The translations under genes were made by a program, and so were the position numbers. From Lysobacteraceae bacterium (lineage in GTDB: Bacteria; Pseudomonadota; Gammaproteobacteria; Xanthomonadales; Xanthomonadaceae): DNA of 64,000 bases. The stretch covers positions 150,053 through 214,052 of the forward strand of contig QBLY01000003.1 in NCBI GenBank assembly GCA_003241895.1. The letters are read 5' to 3'. A model generated the notes under the pieces. It ran no database searches and was not told the origin of the DNA. It saw nothing but the letters and a program-made list of their open reading frames with translations. Positions 8,300-22,431 of this stretch are shown piece after piece. The stretch's first letter is position 1; every line of letters begins with the position of its first letter.

Positions 8300-11035
8300 A
8301 TGGAGTCGTCTGGACACCCCGTTACGCCGCGTCGCGAACTGCGATTCCTGTTCGGGGACTGCCAACTCGACGGCCGCAGCCTGGTGCTCAGCGTCCGCGG
8401 CAGCGTGGTCAAGCTCGAACGCAAGCCGCTGGAGATGCTTCTGCACCTGCTCCAGCACGCCGGTGAAGTGGTGACCAAGCAGGAGTTGCTGGACGAGGTC
8501 TGGGCCGGCCGCATCCTCAGCGACGCCGTGCTGACCAAGACCATGGCCAGGCTGCGCCAAGCCTTGGGCGACGAGTCCCAGGTAGTGATCCGCACCGTGC
8601 ACGGCTACGGCTACCGGCTGGTGGCCGCGGTGACCGTGGAGGCCAGCGGAGTTGCCCTGTCGCCGACCCTGCCAGAGCTGGCCGTGGGCGACGCTCCGCC
8701 GCTGCGTCCGCTTTGGCGCCTGGAGCGTCGGCTGGGCAGCGGCAGCGCCGGCGATGCCTGGCTGGGTCGGCACACCAAGACCGGCGAGTCGCGCGTCTTC
8801 AAGTTCGCGCTCGACGCCGCGGGCCTGACCTCGCTCAAGCGAGAGATCACCCTCTACCGAGTGATGCAGGACAGCCTGAGCGCCCGCGACGACGTCTTGC
8901 GCCTGCTGGACTGGAACCTCGAGGAGGCCCCGCTCTACCTCGAGTCCGAATTCGCCGAACACGGCTCGCTTCTCGACTGGAGCGCGGCCCGCGGCGGGCT
9001 GGCCGCCCAGCCCCTGGCACTGCGACTGGAACTGATGGCGCAGGTGGCCGAAGCCCTGGCCGCCGCGCATTCGGTCGGCGTGCTGCACAAGGACCTCAAG
9101 CCCGGCAACGTGCTGGTGGCCGGCGACGGCGATTCGCCACATATCAAGCTGGGCGATTTCGGCAGTGGCCGACTGGTCGACTTGGCAAGGCTGGAGGCGC
9201 TGGAAATAACGCGCCTGGGCTTCACGGCGGCGCAGGCCGAGGGTGACTCGGGCGGCACGCCGCTCTACGTCGCACCCGAACTGCTGGCCGGACAGTCGCC
9301 CACCGCGCGTTCGGACATCTACGCCCTGGGCGTGATGCTCTACCACTGCGTAACCGGCGATACCCGCCGGCCCCTGGCGCCGGGCTGGGAAAGCGACATC
9401 GATGACCCCCTGCTGCGCGAAGACATCGCGGCCGCTGCCGCCGGCGATCCAGCGGCGCGCCTGGGCGATGCGGGCAGCCTGGCCAAGCGGCTGCGCACGC
9501 TGGATGCCCGCCGCGCGGAGCGCGCCGCTGAACTCACCGCCCGCGAAGAGGCCGGACGCCTGCACGAGGCCCTTGCCGTATCGCGGATCCGCCGCCGGCG
9601 CTGGGGCATCGCCTCGGCAACGCTGGCCACGGGCCTGTGCGTGGTGACCGTGCTGCTGCTGCAGGTGAGCGACGCCCAGAAGCAGGCGCGCGTGGAGGCC
9701 GACATGGCCGCCGCGGTGAACCAGTTCCTCACCGAAGACCTGTTGGCCCAGGCCAACCCACTTATTTCCGGCCGAAGCGACGTACAGGTGCGCGACTTGC
9801 TCGATTCAGCGGCGCAACAGGTCGGGAACCGTTTCAACGATCGTCCGGCCACCGAGGCTTCGGTGCGCATGGCGCTGGGCAACGCCTACCTCAACCTGGG
9901 CGAATTCGCGAAGGCACAGCGCGAACTTGAACGGGCCCTGCAGCTCGCGCAGGGCCAGACCGACAGCGACGCGATCGTGGTGAACGCCCGCTCGGACCTG
10001 GCAAAACTGCAGGCTCGATCAGGCGACGCGGTGCGGTCGCAGGAAACCCTTGCGCCGCTGCTGACGCACCCGGACACCGCAACGCGGCTGCGGGCCGGCA
10101 TCGACACCGCGTTCGCACAGTTGAGCCAGGGCGACGCCGCGGCCTCGCTTGCGCGCCTGGACGCCATCGCGCCTGAAATCGCCGCGCACTTCCAGGCAGG
10201 CAGCAGTGAAGCCATAACAACCACCGCCTACCAGGCCAATGCCCTGCGTGAACTGGGCCGCTACGACGAGGCGATCGCCAAGTACCGGGAAAGCCTGGCC
10301 GGGCGCCAGGCGCTGCACGGCGCCGGCCATATCGCCACGCTCGAGCCACTGCGCGGGCTTGGTGGCGCACTCACGCTGGCAGGTCGCCACGACGAGGCGT
10401 TGGTACCCCTGGAGGCTGCGATGACGTTGGCGCGCGACGTCTATGGCGAACGCCACGACCATACGCTGGCGATCGCCTCCGACCTGGCGCTGGTGCTGCA
10501 AAACGTCAAGCAGTTCCCACGCGCCGAGGCGCTGATGCTGTCCACGCTGGCTGCCCGCGCCGAGAGCTATGGCAAGGACTCGCCCGACTACCGCTCGCTG
10601 CTCAACAACCTGGGCGTGCTTTACGGCGAAAAGGGCGACTTCCCCCGCCAACATGAGTATCTGGCGCAAAGCTGCGCGGCCGAACACACCGCGTCCGGCG
10701 AAGATCATCCGCAAACGCTGATTTGCGACCACAACCTGGCGCGCGCCCTGGTGGACTTCGGTCGGCTGGCCGAAGCCGAATCCCTGGAGCGGCGCACGAT
10801 GGAGCGGGCGCTGCCGGTGTTCGGCCCGGAGCATGCGTTCATCGGCATCGTCGGCTACACCTACGCCAGCATCGAAGGCCAATTGGGCCGCAAGGACGCC
10901 GCAGAGCGCGGCTTCGAGGAAGCCATCACCCTGCTGGACAAGGCGTTGGGGCCTGGCAACGAACGCAGCGCCAAAGCCGTGGCGATGCGCGAGGCCATGC
11001 GCTCAGGCAAGCAAGTCCCGCCCCCGGCACCTTGA
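8300..11035 (+). CDS. winged-helix (OmpR/CadC-type) DNA-binding domain - Ser/Thr protein kinase - TM - TPR fusion protein
   Basis: N-terminus QLDGRSLVLSVRGSVVKLERKPLEMLLHLLQHAGEVVTKQELLDEVWAGRILSDAVLTKTMARLRQALGDE...VIRTVHGYGYRL (Trans_reg_C). Kinase motifs GSGSAGDAWLG, HKDLKPGNVL, LGDFGSG, YVAPELL, SDIYALGVMLY. TM WGIASATLATGLCVVTVLLLQV, then TPR repeats. Confidence 0.9.
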   Translation: MESSGHPVTPRRELRFLFGDCQLDGRSLVLSVRGSVVKLERKPLEMLLHLLQHAGEVVTKQELLDEVWAGRILSDAVLTKTMARLRQALGDESQVVIRTVHGYGYRLVAAVTVEASGVALSPTLPELAVGDAPPLRPLWRLERRLGSGSAGDAWLGRHTKTGESRVFKFALDAAGLTSLKREITLYRVMQDSLSARDDVLRLLDWNLEEAPLYLESEFAEHGSLLDWSAARGGLAAQPLALRLELMAQVAEALAAAHSVGVLHKDLKPGNVLVAGDGDSPHIKLGDFGSGRLVDLARLEALEITRLGFTAAQAEGDSGGTPLYVAPELLAGQSPTARSDIYALGVMLYHCVTGDTRRPLAPGWESDIDDPLLREDIAAAAAGDPAARLGDAGSLAKRLRTLDARRAERAAELTAREEAGRLHEALAVSRIRRRRWGIASATLATGLCVVTVLLLQVSDAQKQARVEADMAAAVNQFLTEDLLAQANPLISGRSDVQVRDLLDSAAQQVGNRFNDRPATEASVRMALGNAYLNLGEFAKAQRELERALQLAQGQTDSDAIVVNARSDLAKLQARSGDAVRSQETLAPLLTHPDTATRLRAGIDTAFAQLSQGDAAASLARLDAIAPEIAAHFQAGSSEAITTTAYQANALRELGRYDEAIAKYRESLAGRQALHGAGHIATLEPLRGLGGALTLAGRHDEALVPLEAAMTLARDVYGERHDHTLAIASDLALVLQNVKQFPRAEALMLSTLAARAESYGKDSPDYRSLLNNLGVLYGEKGDFPRQHEYLAQSCAAEHTASGEDHPQTLICDHNLARALVDFGRLAEAESLERRTMERALPVFGPEHAFIGIVGYTYASIEGQLGRKDAAERGFEEAITLLDKALGPGNERSAKAVAMREAMRSGKQVPPPAP

Positions 11036-11082
11036 GCCGGGTTACGTTGCCGCTGGCATGGGTGGGAATGCCGGCCAAATGA

Positions 11083-11108
11083 AAAAGGCCGGGCAAGCCC
11101 GGCCTTTT
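11083..11108. terminator. bidirectional intrinsic terminator
   Basis: AAAAGGCCGGGC-AA-GCCCGGCCTTTT between convergent kinase gene and ftsH. Confidence 0.85.
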
Positions 11109-11129
11109 CCGTTGCCAGCTTCGCTGGAC

Positions 11130-13039
<1,910 letters not shown>

Positions 13040-13040
<1 letters not shown>

Positions 13041-13669
13041 CAGTTCTTTCCTCGGCGCTTGCCCAATGCCAGCGCGTAAACTTCATTCGAACGGCGGCGG
13101 GAGGCCGCCGGCTTGCGGATCACCAACTTTTCGTAGCGGGTCCTGAGATCCTTGACGTAGGCATCGAAGCCTTCGCCCTGGAACAGCTTGATCAGGAAGT
13201 TGCCGCCTACCTTCAGGTGGCTTTCCGCAAAATCGCGGGCCAGTTCGGACAAATACATCGCCCGGGCCTGGTCCACGGTATCCACGCCAGTCATATTGGG
13301 GGCCATGTCGGAAAGGACAAGGTCCACCGGCTTGCCGGCCAGCAGGGATTCCAGTTGCGACAATGGCCCGTCCTCTCTGAAATCGCCGTGAATGAATTCC
13401 ACCCCGGCGATCGGCGGCATCTCCAGGATGTCCAGGGCCACCACCCGGCCGTGGTCGCCCATGTCCCGGCGCACCACCTGGGACCAGCCGCCCGGGGCGG
13501 CGCCCAGGTCCACCACCACCATGCCGGGCTTGAGCAGGCGGTCGCGCTCGATCAGCTCCTCGAGCTTGTAGGCCGCGCGCGACCGCATGCCTTCGGCCTG
13601 GGCCTTCTTCACGAAGGGGTCGTCGAAGTGTTCCTTCAGCCAGCGGACGCTGCTTTTGGTGCGGGCCAT
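13040..13669 (-). CDS. rlmE: 23S rRNA (uridine(2552)-2'-O)-methyltransferase
   Basis: [65 protein letters not shown]...[10 protein letters not shown]. Confidence 0.96.
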
Positions 13670-13744
13670 GGGGGACGGGAGCCGTGAAGGCGAAAGTGGC
13701 CGACATGATACCCTACGGCCCCTCCCAGCCCTGCCCGGAACACC

Positions 13745-14050
13745 ATGCCCGCCGCCCTCAGCAATCCCCAGAAGCGCTACCTGCGCGGCCTGGCCCACGA
13801 CCTCAAGCCCGTGATCATGGTTGGCGCCAAGGGCGTCACGGAAAACGTGGTGGCCGAAACCGGCCTGGCCATCGAGCGCCACGAGCTGATCAAGGTGCGC
13901 GTGGTCGCCGGCGATCGCGGACTGCGCGACGAGTGGATCGCCGCCCTGTGCGACCGCGTCGAGGCTGCCCTGGTAGCCCGCATCGGCAACATCGCGGTGC
14001 TTTATCGCCGCAGCCAGGACAACCCGCTGATCGTGCTGCCCAAGGCCTGA
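13745..14050 (+). CDS. yhbY: CRS1/YhbY family ribosome-assembly RNA-binding protein
   Basis: [49 protein letters not shown]...[10 protein letters not shown]. Confidence 0.93.
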   Translation: MPAALSNPQKRYLRGLAHDLKPVIMVGAKGVTENVVAETGLAIERHELIKVRVVAGDRGLRDEWIAALCDRVEAALVARIGNIAVLYRRSQDNPLIVLPKA

Positions 14051-14062
14051 GGGACCGGTCGC

Positions 14063-14437
14063 ATGCAGCTGGCGCAGGAAAACCCCGACTTCACCTACGT
14101 GCTGCGCGGGGCCAGCGAGGCCGGCGTGCTGGTCAACCAGGAAACGCTTACCCGCAGCTTCCTGCTCACGCCCAACCGCATCGTGCAGGACTGGCGCCCC
14201 ACCTCGGCCGCCGACCTGACGCCCGACGACATGCTGGCCCTGCTGGAACTCGAGCCGGCGCTGGTGCTGCTGGGCACCGGCCCGCGGCAGCGGTTCCCCT
14301 CGGCGGCCGCCATGGCCGCCCTGCTCACGCGCGGTATCGGCATTGAAGTGATGGACAGCGGCGCCGCGGCGCGCACGTTCAACGTGGTGGCCACCGAAGG
14401 CCGGAAAGTCGTCGTCGCCTTCCTGCTGCCGGGCTGA
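14063..14437 (+). CDS. Mth938-like domain protein (DUF498 family)
   Basis: [10 protein letters not shown]...[21 protein letters not shown]...[34 protein letters not shown]. Confidence 0.8.
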   Translation: MQLAQENPDFTYVLRGASEAGVLVNQETLTRSFLLTPNRIVQDWRPTSAADLTPDDMLALLELEPALVLLGTGPRQRFPSAAAMAALLTRGIGIEVMDSGAAARTFNVVATEGRKVVVAFLLPG

Positions 14438-14460
14438 ACCAGCCGGCAGCGGCTTGAAGC

Positions 14461-15381
14461 TCAGGGCGGCGGCAGGACCTGCAGAGGATCCACCGGCTTG
14501 CCGTTGCGACGGACCTCGAAGTGCAGCATGTCCCGGCTGGTGCCGCTGCGGCCGAGTTCGGCGATGGGCTGGCCCGCGCGCACGGCCGTGCCTTCGCTGA
14601 CCAGCCGCTTGCGGCTGTGGGCATAGGCCGACAGCCATTCGTCGCTGTGCTTGACGATGATCAGCTCGCCGTAGCCCACCAGGCCCGCACCTGAGTACAC
14701 CACCACGCCATCGGCGGCCGCCACCACGGCTTGGCCGGCCGTACCGGCAATGTCGATGCCCTGGCGCTTGGGATCACCGGCCACGAAGCGACCGATCAGC
14801 TGGCCCTGGGTTGGCCAGCGCCAGCCGCCGGCGCTGACGACCGCGGGCACCACCGGCGTACTGGGCACCACCACGGGCGTGCTGGTGACGGGACGCGGGC
14901 TGATGGGTGCTGCCAGCGGCACGGCTGCCGGGGGCGCGCCATTGGCGGGGGGCGGCTCCGGCGGCAGCGCCGTAACCGGCGCCGGCCCGTCGCCGTACGA
15001 TGCCACCGGCGAGGCCCCCGGGCGCGACAGCGGCGTGGTTGCCGGCCTGCCGGTGACCACGCCGCGCGAGGTGTTGCGGGGCGCGGCCGCCGTGCGCGCA
15101 CTGGCCAGCCGCAGGCGCTGGCCCGGGTAGATGGTGTACGGCGCGGGGATGCGGTTCCAACCGGCCACTTCGCGGTAGTCCAGGCCGTGCCGGAAGGCGA
15201 TGCCGTACAGCGTGTCGCCGGCACGCACGACATAGCTGCCGTCGCGCGGCACGGACGCGGCGGAGCGCGCAGGCGCCGACGGCCTCGAGCCCTCGCGCTT
15301 CACCACGCGCGAATTGCCGCAGGCGGCCAGCAGCAGGGCGATGACCAGGACAACGATGGAACGGGCGGCGAGCGTCTTCAT
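14461..15381 (-). CDS. nlpD: LysM / M23 peptidase-domain lipoprotein (NlpD-type)
   Basis: Lipoprotein signal LLLAACGNS; Lys[31 protein letters not shown]23 [51 protein letters not shown]. Confidence 0.9.
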   Translation of the reverse strand: MKTLAARSIVVLVIALLLAACGNSRVVKREGSRPSAPARSAASVPRDGSYVVRAGDTLYGIAFRHGLDYREVAGWNRIPAPYTIYPGQRLRLASARTAAAPRNTSRGVVTGRPATTPLSRPGASPVASYGDGPAPVTALPPEPPPANGAPPAAVPLAAPISPRPVTSTPVVVPSTPVVPAVVSAGGWRWPTQGQLIGRFVAGDPKRQGIDIAGTAGQAVVAAADGVVVYSGAGLVGYGELIIVKHSDEWLSAYAHSRKRLVSEGTAVRAGQPIAELGRSGTSRDMLHFEVRRNGKPVDPLQVLPPP

Positions 15382-15962
15382 CCGCGCATGTTCAACCAGA
15401 CGATGGCGCCAAGGATGACTGCCGCCACAACCCAGCCCACGACTTCGATGTAGCGGCGCAGGTGCGGTTCGATCCGCGGGCCGCCCCAGGCCACCAGGCC
15501 GGCGACCAGAAGGAAGCGCAGGCTGCGCCCGACCAGCGACGCCACCGTGAAGGGCAGCAGCGGCATGGCCGCGGCGCCACCGGCGATGGTGAATACCTTG
15601 AAAGGAATGGGAGTGAACGCCGCGACGAACATGATCCACACGCCATAGCGCGTGAATTGGTCCTGCACGGCCTGGTAGTGGCCCAGGTAACCCACGCGTT
15701 CGATCCAGGGCATCACGGCCTCGATGGCAAAGTAGCCCAGGGCGTAGCCGATCAGACCGCCCAGAACCGAAGTGACCGCCGCGATCAGGCCGTAGCGCAG
15801 CCAGCGCCTGGGATGCGCCAGCGCCATCGGTGCCAGCATGACGTCGGTGGGCACCGGGAAGAAGATCGATTCGATGGCGCTGATGAAGCCCAGGTACCAG
15901 GGCGCATGCGGGTGCGCGGCGAGTCGCCGGCAGCTGTCGTAAAGCGGCCCGAACAGTTTCAT
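15378..15962 (-). CDS. YqaA/DedA-family membrane protein
   Basis: Multi-TM; FISAIESIFFPVPTDVMLAPM...AAFTPIPFKVFTIAGGAAAMPLLPF. Confidence 0.85.
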   Translation of the reverse strand: MKLFGPLYDSCRRLAAHPHAPWYLGFISAIESIFFPVPTDVMLAPMALAHPRRWLRYGLIAAVTSVLGGLIGYALGYFAIEAVMPWIERVGYLGHYQAVQDQFTRYGVWIMFVAAFTPIPFKVFTIAGGAAAMPLLPFTVASLVGRSLRFLLVAGLVAWGGPRIEPHLRRYIEVVGWVVAAVILGAIVWLNMRG

Positions 15963-16640
15963 TCACAGGGTCCCGGGCAGCAGTGGAACAAACACGACGG
16001 CGCCGAGGTCTTCCTGCACCAGCTGGCCTTCGATGCGGCGCAGGCGCAGCAGGCGTTGGCCGTTGGCGGCGCCGATGGGCGCGACCAGGGTGCCGCCCTC
16101 GGGCAGCTGTTCGTACAGCGAAGCCTCCAGCGCAGCAGCGCCGGCGGTGACGATGATGCCGTCGAACGGCGCGTACTCCGGCCAGCCCGCGCGGCCGTCG
16201 TCGTGGCGGGTGCGCACGTTCAGGCCCAGGTTGCGGAAGCGGCGGCGCGCCACGCGAAGCAGCTCTTCAATGCGCTCCACGCTGTAGGTTTCCAGACCCA
16301 GCGTGGCCAGCACCGAGGCCTGGTAACCCGAGCCCGTGCCTACTTCCAGAACGCGCTGCGGGATGCCGTGTTCAATCAGCGCAGCGGTCATGCGCGCCAC
16401 CACCCAGGGCTGTGAAATCGTCTGGCCGTTGCCGATCGGCAGCGCCGTGTCTTCGTAGGCCCGGCTGGCCAGCGCTTCGTCGATGAACAGGTGGCGGGGC
16501 ACGGTGCGCATGGCCGTGAGCACGCGCTCGTCGCTGATGCCGCCTTCGGCGCGCAGGCGTTCGATCATGCGGTCGCGCGCGCGCTGCGAGGTCATGCCCT
16601 GTCCGCGCGCGGCGGGCTGGCTGTGGAATCGGGCCGTCAT
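15963..16640 (-). CDS. pcm: protein-L-isoaspartate O-methyltransferase
   Basis: [32 protein letters not shown]...[18 protein letters not shown]...YSVERIEEL. Confidence 0.95.
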   Translation of the reverse strand: MTARFHSQPAARGQGMTSQRARDRMIERLRAEGGISDERVLTAMRTVPRHLFIDEALASRAYEDTALPIGNGQTISQPWVVARMTAALIEHGIPQRVLEVGTGSGYQASVLATLGLETYSVERIEELLRVARRRFRNLGLNVRTRHDDGRAGWPEYAPFDGIIVTAGAAALEASLYEQLPEGGTLVAPIGAANGQRLLRLRRIEGQLVQEDLGAVVFVPLLPGTL

Positions 16641-17416
16641 GCGGGGTGCTTGAGCGCTTCGCCGAGGCCACCCACCCAGCTGGCGACCTTTTCCAGCGCC
16701 TGGTAGCGCGTGAGGTCGACGTGGATCGGAGTAATCGAGATGTAGCCGGTGCGCACCGCGTGGAAGTCGGTCCCGGGGCCGGCGTCCTGCTCGGGGCCGG
16801 CCGGGCCGATCCACCACAGCGGGCGACCGCGCGGGTCCACCTGGGGTATGCAGGGCTCGGCGCGGTGGCGATGGCCCAGGCGCGTGACCTCGTAGCCGCG
16901 CAGCTCGCTCCAGGGCAGGTCGGGCACGTTGACGTTGAGGATGGTGTCGGCCGGCAGCGGGTCCACCAGCAGCCGCGCGGTGATTTCCAGCGCGGCCTTT
17001 GCGGCGGAGTCGTAGTTCCGGCCGGACGACTCGCTGGTGACCAGCGACATCGCCACCGCGGGCAGGCCCAGGAAGCGGCCTTCCATCGCCGCCGCCACGG
17101 TGCCCGAGTAAATGACGTCGTCGCCCAGGTTGGCGGCGCTGTTGATGCCCGACACCACGATGTCCGGGTCGGCGGCCAGCAGGCCGGTGAGGGCCAGGTG
17201 CACGCAGTCGGTCGGGGTGCCGCCGACGCGCCAGACGCGTTCGCTGATTTCCCGCGCGCGGATGGGCGAATCCAGGGTGAGCGAGTTGCTGGCGCCGGAG
17301 CGGTCGCGGTCGGGCGCCACCACGGTCACCTCGTGGCCGGCGGCACGCAGGCCGTCGGCCAGTACGCGGATGCCCGGGGCTTCCACGCCATCATCATTGC
17401 TGACCAGTACGCGCAT
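16637..17416 (-). CDS. surE: 5'/3'-nucleotidase SurE
   Basis: [23 protein letters not shown]...[15 protein letters not shown]...[26 protein letters not shown]. Confidence 0.96.
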   Translation of the reverse strand: MRVLVSNDDGVEAPGIRVLADGLRAAGHEVTVVAPDRDRSGASNSLTLDSPIRAREISERVWRVGGTPTDCVHLALTGLLAADPDIVVSGINSAANLGDDVIYSGTVAAAMEGRFLGLPAVAMSLVTSESSGRNYDSAAKAALEITARLLVDPLPADTILNVNVPDLPWSELRGYEVTRLGHRHRAEPCIPQVDPRGRPLWWIGPAGPEQDAGPGTDFHAVRTGYISITPIHVDLTRYQALEKVASWVGGLGEALKHPA

Positions 17417-17507
17417 CTTGGGTTCCGCGGATAAGGGGACATGATAACGGATGCACCCACCCACGCGGCCACCCCGCGCTCACGGCTGGCCGGGTTACCC
17501 TTCGCGG

Positions 17508-18089
17508 ATGAAGCGCAAGCCGCCGGCGCCAACGCCCGAAATCACGCCCGACGACGCCGCGCTGTTCCGCGAGGCGATCGGCGAAGTGCGCGAGCTGGCG
17601 CCGCCTCCGCCGGCCCCGGAGCGCCCGCGGCCGGCCCCGGAGCCGCGCATGCAGGCCCGCGACGAAGCGCTGGCGCTGGTGCAGTCACGCACGGCCTCGT
17701 ACCTGGCGGCCACCATCGACGCGGCGGAGACGCTGGCCTACCGGCGCGACGAAACGCCGGAGAAGGTGCTCAAGGCGCTCAAACGCGGCCAGTACAGCAT
17801 CGGCGGCGAACTCGACCTGCACACCCTGCGCGCACACGACGCCGAGCGCTGGCTGCGCGAATTCCTGGCCCAGTCGCGCGCCGGCGGCCACGCCTGCGTG
17901 CGCATCATCCACGGCAAGGGCCCGCGCACCGTGGACGGCGGCTCGGTGCTCAAGGCACTGGTGGACCGGATGCTGCGCCAGCGCGCCGAGGTACTGGCCT
18001 TCGCCTCCGCGCCCGAAGCGATGGGTGGCACCGGCGCGGTCCTCGTGCTGCTGGCCAGGAAAAGACCCGGGGAGCGTGGACCCCCTTGA
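17508..18089 (+). CDS. Smr/MutS2 C-terminal domain protein
   Basis: ELDLHTLRAHDAERWLREFL...CVRIIHGKGPRTVDGGSVLKALV. Confidence 0.9.
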   Translation: MKRKPPAPTPEITPDDAALFREAIGEVRELAPPPPAPERPRPAPEPRMQARDEALALVQSRTASYLAATIDAAETLAYRRDETPEKVLKALKRGQYSIGGELDLHTLRAHDAERWLREFLAQSRAGGHACVRIIHGKGPRTVDGGSVLKALVDRMLRQRAEVLAFASAPEAMGGTGAVLVLLARKRPGERGPP

Positions 18090-18095
18090 GCCTGG

Positions 18096-18311
18096 TCAGT
18101 CGTCGCGGCGAATGGCGCGCGGCGGATTGATCCAGTGCACGGTAACGCCGGCGTCCTGGTTGGCACGGTTGATGGCATCCACGTAGTCCCGTTCGACGGT
18201 GACGCGGGACGACGACGCCCCGGGTGCCTTCGCTGTCTCGGGGTTGCTGGCGCACGCCGCCAGCAGCAGGCTGAAAGCGATCATTGCCGCGGTCGTGCGG
18301 ACGGTGTTCAT
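18096..18311 (-). CDS. small lipoprotein of unknown function
   Basis: MNTVRTTAAMIAFSLLLAACASNPETAKAPGASSSRVTVERDYVDAINRANQDAGVTVHWINPPRAIRRDD; lipobox LLAAC. Confidence 0.6.
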   Translation of the reverse strand: MNTVRTTAAMIAFSLLLAACASNPETAKAPGASSSRVTVERDYVDAINRANQDAGVTVHWINPPRAIRRDD

Positions 18312-18348
18312 GGTGACCTCCTCGAAGGCTCTAAACCGACGGCCAAGG

Positions 18349-19431
18349 TTACTCCGCCGGTTCGTCCGCGCAAGTGTCCGGGGCGACCGAACCGTCGACA
18401 GCCCGTGGTCCGCGGCCGGGCTCGGCCACGTCGCCCAGCGCCTCCAGCAGGCCGGTGGCGTAGGCGCCCGGCGGCAGCGTGAATTCGAGCAGAAGCTGGT
18501 CCGGCTCGGGCCACTGCCAGCGCAGGTCAGCCACCCGCACGCGCAGGGCGCGGCGCTCCTGCTTCATGCCCGCCGCCTCCAGGCCGGCGCGCAGGTCGGC
18601 GAAGGGCGCCAGCGCCGCGTCTTCGGCACTGCGCACGTCGGCCTGCGGCCGCAGCTCGCCCAAACCCCACATCGGACCGGTCGGGTGGATGTCCTGGCGG
18701 GCCGCCCGCGCCCGGATCTCGTCGGTGGCCGGCTCGGGGCCGAATACGCTCTGGGTGCCGTCGAGCATCCACACTTCGCCCTCGCCTCCGCTGGCCCAGT
18801 CCCCACGCATGACGCGGGCGGCAAGCGCGGCGTTGAACATCTGCGAACGCGCGGCCGACAGATAGATCGAACGCTGGTCGCGGTGCACCCGCTGGCCCGC
18901 GAACATGCGCCGCGCCGCCTCGACGTTGTCGCCTTCGCGGCCGAACCGCTGGTTGCCGAAGTAATTGGGGATTCCCTGTACGGCGATCGCCTCGAGGCGC
19001 GCTTCGACCGCAGCCCTGTCACCGACCACGTCGCGCAGCCGGAGCACGAAGCGGTTGCCCTTGAGCGCGCCTCGCGGCAGCTTGCGGTTGTGCCAGGTGG
19101 ACGCCAGCACGCGAAGGTCGTCCGACACCAGGCCTGCCAGGTCGGGCGCCACGCGCTTGGGGAAGTGCACCGAGAAACGCTGGCGCGTCACCGCATGGCG
19201 GTCCTTCATGCCGGCGTAGCCCACGCCCATGTCCTGGATGCCGGCCCATCGGGCGATGCGCTTGGCGGCGAACGAGGTGTTCATGCCGCGCTTCTCCACG
19301 GTCAGCAGCAGGTGCTCGCCCTGCCCCGTCGGCTCGAAGCCGTCGATTTCCTCGACCTGGAAATCCTCCGGCTCCACCCGGTAGCGCGCCTGCAGCACGG
19401 CGTCGCCGTGGGCGCGCGGCAGCAGGCTCAC
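18349..19431 (-). CDS. truD: tRNA pseudouridine(13) synthase
   Basis: [11 protein letters not shown]...[52 protein letters not shown]...[14 protein letters not shown]. Confidence 0.95.
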   Translation of the reverse strand: MSLLPRAHGDAVLQARYRVEPEDFQVEEIDGFEPTGQGEHLLLTVEKRGMNTSFAAKRIARWAGIQDMGVGYAGMKDRHAVTRQRFSVHFPKRVAPDLAGLVSDDLRVLASTWHNRKLPRGALKGNRFVLRLRDVVGDRAAVEARLEAIAVQGIPNYFGNQRFGREGDNVEAARRMFAGQRVHRDQRSIYLSAARSQMFNAALAARVMRGDWASGGEGEVWMLDGTQSVFGPEPATDEIRARAARQDIHPTGPMWGLGELRPQADVRSAEDAALAPFADLRAGLEAAGMKQERRALRVRVADLRWQWPEPDQLLLEFTLPPGAYATGLLEALGDVAEPGRGPRAVDGSVAPDTCADEPAE

Positions 19432-19913
19432 GCGCGCACCAGCAGGGCCACGGCCATGGCCGCCAGGCCTTCGCCGCGACCGGTGAAGCCAAGCCGTTCG
19501 GACGTGGTGGCCTTCACGCTGATGTCGTCCAGCGCCACGCCCAGGTCGGCCGCGAGGTTGGCGCGCATCGCCGCGGCGTGCGGCGACACCTTCGGGCGCT
19601 CGCACACCACGGTGATGTCGGCATTGCCCAGGCGCCAGCCGCGCTCGGCCACCAGCGCCGCGCAATGGCGCAGGAACAGGCGGCTGTCGGCGTCCTGCCA
19701 GCGCGGGTCGGTCGGCGGGAAATGCACGCCGATGTCGCCCAGCGCCAGTGCGCCCAGCAGCGCATCGCACAGCGCGTGGATGACCACGTCGCCGTCCGAA
19801 TGCGCCAGCACGCCGCAGTCGTGCGCGATGCGCACGCCGCCCAGCACCACGTGGTCGCCGTCGCCGAAGGCATGCACGTCATAGCCTTGGCCGATCCTCA
19901 CGCTGTTGGTCAT
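19428..19913 (-). CDS. ispF: 2-C-methyl-D-erythritol 2,4-cyclodiphosphate synthase
   Basis: [24 protein letters not shown]...[33 protein letters not shown]...[21 protein letters not shown]. Confidence 0.97.
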   Translation of the reverse strand: MTNSVRIGQGYDVHAFGDGDHVVLGGVRIAHDCGVLAHSDGDVVIHALCDALLGALALGDIGVHFPPTDPRWQDADSRLFLRHCAALVAERGWRLGNADITVVCERPKVSPHAAAMRANLAADLGVALDDISVKATTSERLGFTGRGEGLAAMAVALLVRA

Positions 19914-19944
19914 TTTTTTCCTTTTTGCCGCGGCAAAATACCAA

Positions 19945-20631
19945 TCAATCCATATTCCCAAGAATGAACTCAGCCAGCGGCAGATCGGCTGGCGTGGTCA
20001 CCTTGATGTTGTCTTCGCTGCCTTCCACCAGGCACGGGCGCAGGCCCAGGCGCTCCATGGCCATGGCTTCGTCGGTGATCTTGACGCCGGCGCGAAGCGC
20101 GGCCTGTAGCGCACGGGTCAGGCCGCCGCGCCGGAACAGCTGGGGCGTAAGTGCGCGCCACAGCCATTCGCGCGGTTCGGTGGCCTGGCTGTGGCCCAGG
20201 TGGTCGGAACGCTTGAGCGTGTCGCGCACGGGCGCCGCCAGCAGCGCACCCACGGGGTCGGCCTGGCCCACCGCCAGCAGGCGGGCCAGGTCGAGCGCAC
20301 GCAGGCAGGGGCGCGCGGCGTCGTGCACCAGCACCCACTGGTCGTCGTCCACCGTGCCCGGCAGGGCCATCAGGCCAGCCAGCACCGAGTCGGCGCGCTC
20401 GGTGCCGCCGATGCAGGTGATCACGGGCTTGCCGCCGATCTCGCGCCAGCCCGGCCAATAGGCGTCGTCGTGCGACAGCGCCACCACCACGCCGTCCACG
20501 CTGTCGTGGTTGAGCACGGCGCGCAGGCTGTGTTCGATCACGCTGCGGCCCGCCAGCGGCGAATACTGCTTGGGCCGCTCACCGCCGAAGCGCATGCCGC
20601 GACCCGCCGCCGGAACCACCGCCCAGGTCAC
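19945..20631 (-). CDS. ispD: 2-C-methyl-D-erythritol 4-phosphate cytidylyltransferase
   Basis: [36 protein letters not shown]...[12 protein letters not shown]...[11 protein letters not shown]. Confidence 0.96.
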   Translation of the reverse strand: MTWAVVPAAGRGMRFGGERPKQYSPLAGRSVIEHSLRAVLNHDSVDGVVVALSHDDAYWPGWREIGGKPVITCIGGTERADSVLAGLMALPGTVDDDQWVLVHDAARPCLRALDLARLLAVGQADPVGALLAAPVRDTLKRSDHLGHSQATEPREWLWRALTPQLFRRGGLTRALQAALRAGVKITDEAMAMERLGLRPCLVEGSEDNIKVTTPADLPLAEFILGNMD

Positions 20632-20969
20632 GGCTGCGGCTCCGGCGCCGGCGTGTCCAGCGCCTTTTCGACGCGCCGGGCGCCAACCTTGGCGGGCTCG
20701 ACGACGCGGTAGAAGGTTTCGCCGGGCTTGATCATGCCCAGTTCGCTGCGGGCGCGGTCTTCCACCGCGGCGGCGCCCGACTTGAGGTCCTCGACTTCCG
20801 CCGACAGTGCATCGTTGCGCTGCTGCGAACGCGCGTTCTCGGCGCGCTGGGCACTGACGCGCACGTCAAGTGCGCGCGCTTCGCCCAGGCCACCCTCGCC
20901 CCACCAAAGCTTCACCTGCAGGCCCACCAGGGCCAGCAGCAGCAGGGCAAGGACCCACCAGCGGCGCAA
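20628..20969 (-). CDS. ftsB: cell division protein FtsB
   Basis: Short N-terminal TM and coiled coil: LLLLALVGLQVKLWWGEGGLGEARAL...ARSELGMIKPGETFYRVVE; sits between ispD and eno. Confidence 0.9.
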   Translation of the reverse strand: MRRWWVLALLLLALVGLQVKLWWGEGGLGEARALDVRVSAQRAENARSQQRNDALSAEVEDLKSGAAAVEDRARSELGMIKPGETFYRVVEPAKVGARRVEKALDTPAPEPQP

Positions 20970-20979
20970 GGGCGTGGGC

Positions 20980-22424
<1,445 letters not shown>

Positions 22425-22431
22425 AATCTTC

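Noticed and set aside
8246-9565. 439-aa minus-strand ORF antisense to the winged-helix kinase gene
   Set aside because: The plus strand encodes wHTH and kinase motifs; the antisense ORF is an artefact.
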